The position numbers and the translations under genes were made by a program. From positions 1 through 8,748 of the forward strand of contig JAUXJL010000069.1 in assembly GCA_030624805.1 (NCBI GenBank): a stretch of 8,748 nucleotides of DNA, given 5' to 3'. Positions 5,740 through 8,748 of the stretch are shown here, piece after piece (the stretch's first letter is position 1; each line of letters begins with the position of its first letter). The notes under the pieces were generated by a model that was not told the DNA's origin, ran no database searches, and worked only from the letters and a program-made list of their open reading frames with translations. This DNA is from Acidimicrobiia bacterium. GTDB taxonomy: Bacteria > Actinomycetota > Acidimicrobiia > Spongiisociales > SHLN01.

Positions 5740-8556
5740 TCAGGCGGCGCGTAGGGCGGTGAGCTGGGCCTCAGCGCGACCGAACACATCGAGGAAATCT
5801 TCCCAGGCTCGGGCCGAGCCTCGAGCGTCCCCAGCCCGGGCAACCGCTTCGAGATGGGCGGCCGCCCCGGCCGCTTCGCGGGCCGCGAAAGTCGCAAGGT
5901 TGCCCTTGAGCTGATGGGCAGCGCTCGCCACAATTTCGAGGTCACTTTCGGCCAGGCCGGACTCTATGGCATCGACCATCGCCGGATACTCCTCGACGAA
6001 CAGGCCGACCATCTCGGCCAGCAACTCGAGGTTCCCCTCCACCCGGACCAGCGCCTCGGTCCGATCCAGAGCCGGTGCCTCGGACTGGGTCGGCTGCGGC
6101 CCAGGCGTCACGACCTGTGCGGGCCCATCTGACCGGGAGAGGCTTGCCATTGTGGCTAACAGCTCATCCGCATTGAACGGCTTCGAAACATAGGCGTCCA
6201 TGCCGGCTGCCAGACACCGCTGCCGATCACCGTCCATGGCATGTGCGGTCAACGCGATGATCGGTGTGTGACCACCGACCGCCGCCTCTCGTTCCCGGAT
6301 CAACCCCGTCGCTTCAAGACCGTCACACTCGGGCATCGAAACGTCCATGAGGACCACATCGATGCCACCTTTGTCGAACTCGGCAACCGCCGCAAAGCCA
6401 TCGTTGGCGGTAACAACCGTATGACCCCGCTTTACCAAAAGGCTCTCGGCCAAATGGCGGTTGGTTGGGCTGTCGTCTGCTACCAGCACGTGGAAGCGAC
6501 GACGACGCTCGCGTAGCCAGTGGCGGGTCACCAGATCAGCGCCGTGGCCGGCATTCTCGAAAGCCAACGCAGCTCTGATCGCCTCCATCATCTCGCCTTG
6601 TTCTAGGGGCTTGGTCAGATAGGCGGAGGCGCCAAGGTCGCGGAACTCAGCGGCTTCGCCCCGCTGTCCGGTCGACGTCAGCACCAACAGCGGAATCCCC
6701 GAGAAGGCCGGGTTGCCGGAGATGGCCGCCACATCGCCCGCCCCATTCTCGTGGGCGTCGAGAATGATGACACTAGGCGGAAGGCCCCGCTCCATCGCGC
6801 CGGCCAGTGCGTGCAACGCGGCCGCGATGTCCGGCACCGGCAGTGGGGTTGCACCGGCTTGCCGGAGCATCTCGGCCACGCTGCGTCGCTCGGCGTGTAC
6901 GTTGGACACGAGTAGCACTAGCTGATCGGCGTCCTCCGCGGTGCCAAGCGACAACTGGAGATCGGAACGATCCCGCATGGCGGCCAACTGGACGACGAAA
7001 TGGAACTCAGACCCATCACCGGCCTGACTCTCCACCCAGATCCGTCCGCCCATTTTCTCCACCAACTGACGAGCTATCGAGAGGCCGAGGCCGGTTCCGC
7101 CGTAGCGGCGGGTGGTCGATCCGTCCGCCTGGGAGAAGACATCGAAGATGTGTTCCTGCTTTTCGATAGGAACCCCGATGCCAGTGTCGGCCACTGTGAA
7201 GTGAAGCCGAGCTTGGTGATCAGAACCCAACTCCTCGAGAACGACATCGATTGTGACACCCCCAACGTGCGTGAACTTGATGGCATTGGAGACCAGGTTG
7301 TAGAGCACCTGGCGCAGACGGCCCGGGTCCCCAACCACCCCATCCGGCACATCGACGTGAACTGAGTGCTCGAGCTCTAGGCCCTTCTCGGCGGCTCGCA
7401 CCGCCAGGGTGCGGACCGTGTCGCCAACCGTGTCGGAAAGGCTGAAGGGGATGTGCTCGAGTTCGAGCCGTCCCGCCTCGATTTTCGACAAGTCGAGAAC
7501 GTCATTGATGAGGGTGAGGAGACCGTCGACCGCTGATTTGACAGTGCCCAAGTACTCGCGTTGCTCGGCGGTCAGCTCGGTGGACAACGTGAGGTCGGTC
7601 ATGCCAACTATCGCGTTCATCGGCGTGCGTATTTCGTGACTCATGGCAGCCAGGAATTGCGATTTGGCCTCGGTTGCCTTCTCAGCAGCTTCTCTGGCTC
7701 GCTCCAATTCGAGGGCGGCCTGCTTGCGGTACGTGATGTCTCGCGAACTGGCCTGCATCTCGGTCACCTCGGTCGTCTCAGCATCGCGCAACGCATGGCT
7801 AGTGGTCTCGAGCCACAGGTAGTCGCCACCCTTGCGGCGAATCCGATATTGGATGGTCTGAACGTCCGGCACCGCCAACAGCTCGTCGTACGTTGACCGG
7901 ATGGCGGCAAGATCATCGGGGTGTAGATAGTCAAAGGGGCTCTGTCCGATCAGCTCTTCGGGCTCGTATCCGAGAAGGCTTCTCACGACAGGAGAGACGT
8001 AGGAATAGTCGCCATTCGGCGCGTGACGGGTGATCATGTCGGTCGAGTTCTCGGCCATTAGGCGAAACTCGCGCTCGCTTTCAACCAACGCCTCGAGGGC
8101 GGCGGCCAGTTCTCGCTGGGCGTCCCGGGCGGCGGTGACGTCCAGGATGGCGACAATGGTCTTGCTGAGATCCAGTCCTTCAAAGTCGGTCCCGGTCTGC
8201 CAGTGCAAGACTCCGTCCCAGCGACGCCCAGAGGCCGAGAAGCCGACAAACTCGGTAGACACCCGGCTGCGGCCCTCCCAAATGGCCAGGAGCTGGGACC
8301 GGAAAGCAGCAGCCGACTCGGCGGCAGCCGCCTCCGGGCGAAGATGGCCGATTAATTCGTGGCGATCCTCGACCTCCACCAAATCGACCGCCGCCTGGTT
8401 GGCGTCTCGTACGCGAATCTTCTCGATGGCGGTGCCAATGTCTCCGGGGTTGGCGTCGAGATAACCGGCCAGGTCGTCGACTCCTTGCTCGCGGAGACCC
8501 GCCAACCACTCTCCGACCTCAGTGAAGTCTTCCTCGAACAGGGCAATCGGAGCCAT
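5740..8556 (-). CDS. Hybrid sensor histidine kinase (PAS-PAS-HisKA-HATPase-REC-REC-HPt)
   Basis: This is a multi-step phosphorelay kinase of BarA-like layout; numbering is from the ATG at 8556 (938 residues). Domains in order are a PAS-like region (1-145) starting APIALFEEDF, a PAS_3-type domain (about 165-280), and HisKA with phospho-acceptor H307 in AMSHEIRTPMN. The ATPase has N-box N424, DTGIG (457-461) and GGTGLGLS (486-493). REC1 (about 545-665) keeps D600 and K649 but has Ser-Asn where the acidic Mg2+ pair should be. REC2 (about 688-805) is complete with D694, D695, D738, T770 and K792. A Pro-rich linker leads to an HPt domain with H881 in AHQLKGN. The signal and the output partner are not visible. 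The ATG at 8556 has no ribosome-binding site and falls inside the PAS motif, and the frame continues as plausible protein (RKPEQLLFD) to about 8592 with no other start. The true N terminus is therefore probably upstream across a frameshift. Confidence 0.93.
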   Translation of the reverse strand: MAPIALFEEDFTEVGEWLAGLREQGVDDLAGYLDANPGDIGTAIEKIRVRDANQAAVDLVEVEDRHELIGHLRPEAAAAESAAAFRSQLLAIWEGRSRVSTEFVGFSASGRRWDGVLHWQTGTDFEGLDLSKTIVAILDVTAARDAQRELAAALEALVESEREFRLMAENSTDMITRHAPNGDYSYVSPVVRSLLGYEPEELIGQSPFDYLHPDDLAAIRSTYDELLAVPDVQTIQYRIRRKGGDYLWLETTSHALRDAETTEVTEMQASSRDITYRKQAALELERAREAAEKATEAKSQFLAAMSHEIRTPMNAIVGMTDLTLSTELTAEQREYLGTVKSAVDGLLTLINDVLDLSKIEAGRLELEHIPFSLSDTVGDTVRTLAVRAAEKGLELEHSVHVDVPDGVVGDPGRLRQVLYNLVSNAIKFTHVGGVTIDVVLEELGSDHQARLHFTVADTGIGVPIEKQEHIFDVFSQADGSTTRRYGGTGLGLSIARQLVEKMGGRIWVESQAGDGSEFHFVVQLAAMRDRSDLQLSLGTAEDADQLVLLVSNVHAERRSVAEMLRQAGATPLPVPDIAAALHALAGAMERGLPPSVIILDAHENGAGDVAAISGNPAFSGIPLLVLTSTGQRGEAAEFRDLGASAYLTKPLEQGEMMEAIRAALAFENAGHGADLVTRHWLRERRRRFHVLVADDSPTNRHLAESLLVKRGHTVVTANDGFAAVAEFDKGGIDVVLMDVSMPECDGLEATGLIREREAAVGGHTPIIALTAHAMDGDRQRCLAAGMDAYVSKPFNADELLATMASLSRSDGPAQVVTPGPQPTQSEAPALDRTEALVRVEGNLELLAEMVGLFVEEYPAMVDAIESGLAESDLEIVASAAHQLKGNLATFAAREAAGAAAHLEAVARAGDARGSARAWEDFLDVFGRAEAQLTALRAA

Positions 8557-8591
8557 GTCGAAGAGCAGCTGTTCCGGCTTCCGGCCGAACC

Positions 8592-8748
8592 AACCGCCTG
8601 CTTGATGGAGTTGAGCGCAAAAACCGACACCAGGAACACGGCCAGCTGGATCGCCAGGCCGAAGATGTTGTGGTCCTGGCCTGTCGCCTCGTCGGCCTGA
8701 AGGATCGAGTCGTTCAGCAGCACCAGTTCGGCCGCGAACACCGCACCG
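8592..8748 (-). pseudogene. Membrane-anchor segment of the hybrid kinase, displaced by a one-base frameshift (partial, runs off the window)
   Basis: In the frame with codon starts at 8747 down to 8594, the minus strand reads 51-52 codons with strong G/C third positions and a hydrophobic helix, IFGLAIQLAVFLVSVFAL, followed by positively charged NSIKQAV. This frame has no stop until 8352, but past 8592 it becomes a low-complexity shadow of the kinase frame. The kinase frame carries sensible sequence (WFGRKPEQLLFD) from 8592 onward and looks like a shadow before it. Losing one base around 8592-8597 would explain both. The segment is probably the last transmembrane helix of a membrane sensor region belonging to the same kinase. 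It could instead be the end of a separate membrane gene that overlaps the kinase. Classing it as broken is inference; a sequencing or assembly error would look identical. Confidence 0.6.

Overview
The window is GC-rich (about 60% by eye). It uses GTG starts freely and carries a SRS-type DnaX, a B-box rhomboid protease, a dodecin and a secreted subtilase with GDWDGDG repeats. Together these suggest an actinobacterium, possibly of the Acidimicrobiia type. That placement is inference, because no rRNA or other decisive marker is present.

Layout, left to right. (1) Positions 1-185 hold a tandem array of about 3.7 units, 49-51 bp each. Each unit carries a short hairpin with a GCGAAGC core, and neighbouring units join through a second GAA-loop hairpin. 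The array runs into the 3' end of dnaX and supplies its last codons and stop. (2) dnaX (clamp-loader tau subunit) lies on the minus strand, 143-1978. (3) A 256-bp divergent intergenic region, 1979-2234, is rich in dyad symmetry: a 16/20 match to the mycobacterial DosR box, a perfect TGTGA-N6-TCACA Crp/Fnr-type site, a 13-bp direct repeat and two hairpins. (4) On the plus strand a B-box rhomboid protease (2235-3053) is followed after 38 bp by dodecin (3092-3310), probably as one transcript that ends at a long hairpin, 3311-3357. (5) On the minus strand, convergent with dodecin, is a secreted S8 peptidase with four exact 47-residue repeats (3397-5640). (6) Upstream of it on the same strand is a large hybrid histidine kinase (5740-8556: PAS, PAS, HisKA, HATPase, two receivers, HPt).

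The kinase reading frame continues upstream of its only start codon as plausible coding sequence to about 8592. There the coding signal moves to another frame, which encodes a membrane segment and runs off the window edge. The simplest reading is that the kinase is a membrane-anchored protein interrupted by a one-base frameshift, either real or from sequencing.

No mobile element, CRISPR array, tRNA, rRNA or defence system was seen. Most genes are ordinary families. The unusual material is the hairpin array at the dnaX terminus, the regulatory-looking dnaX/rhomboid spacer, and the kinase frameshift.
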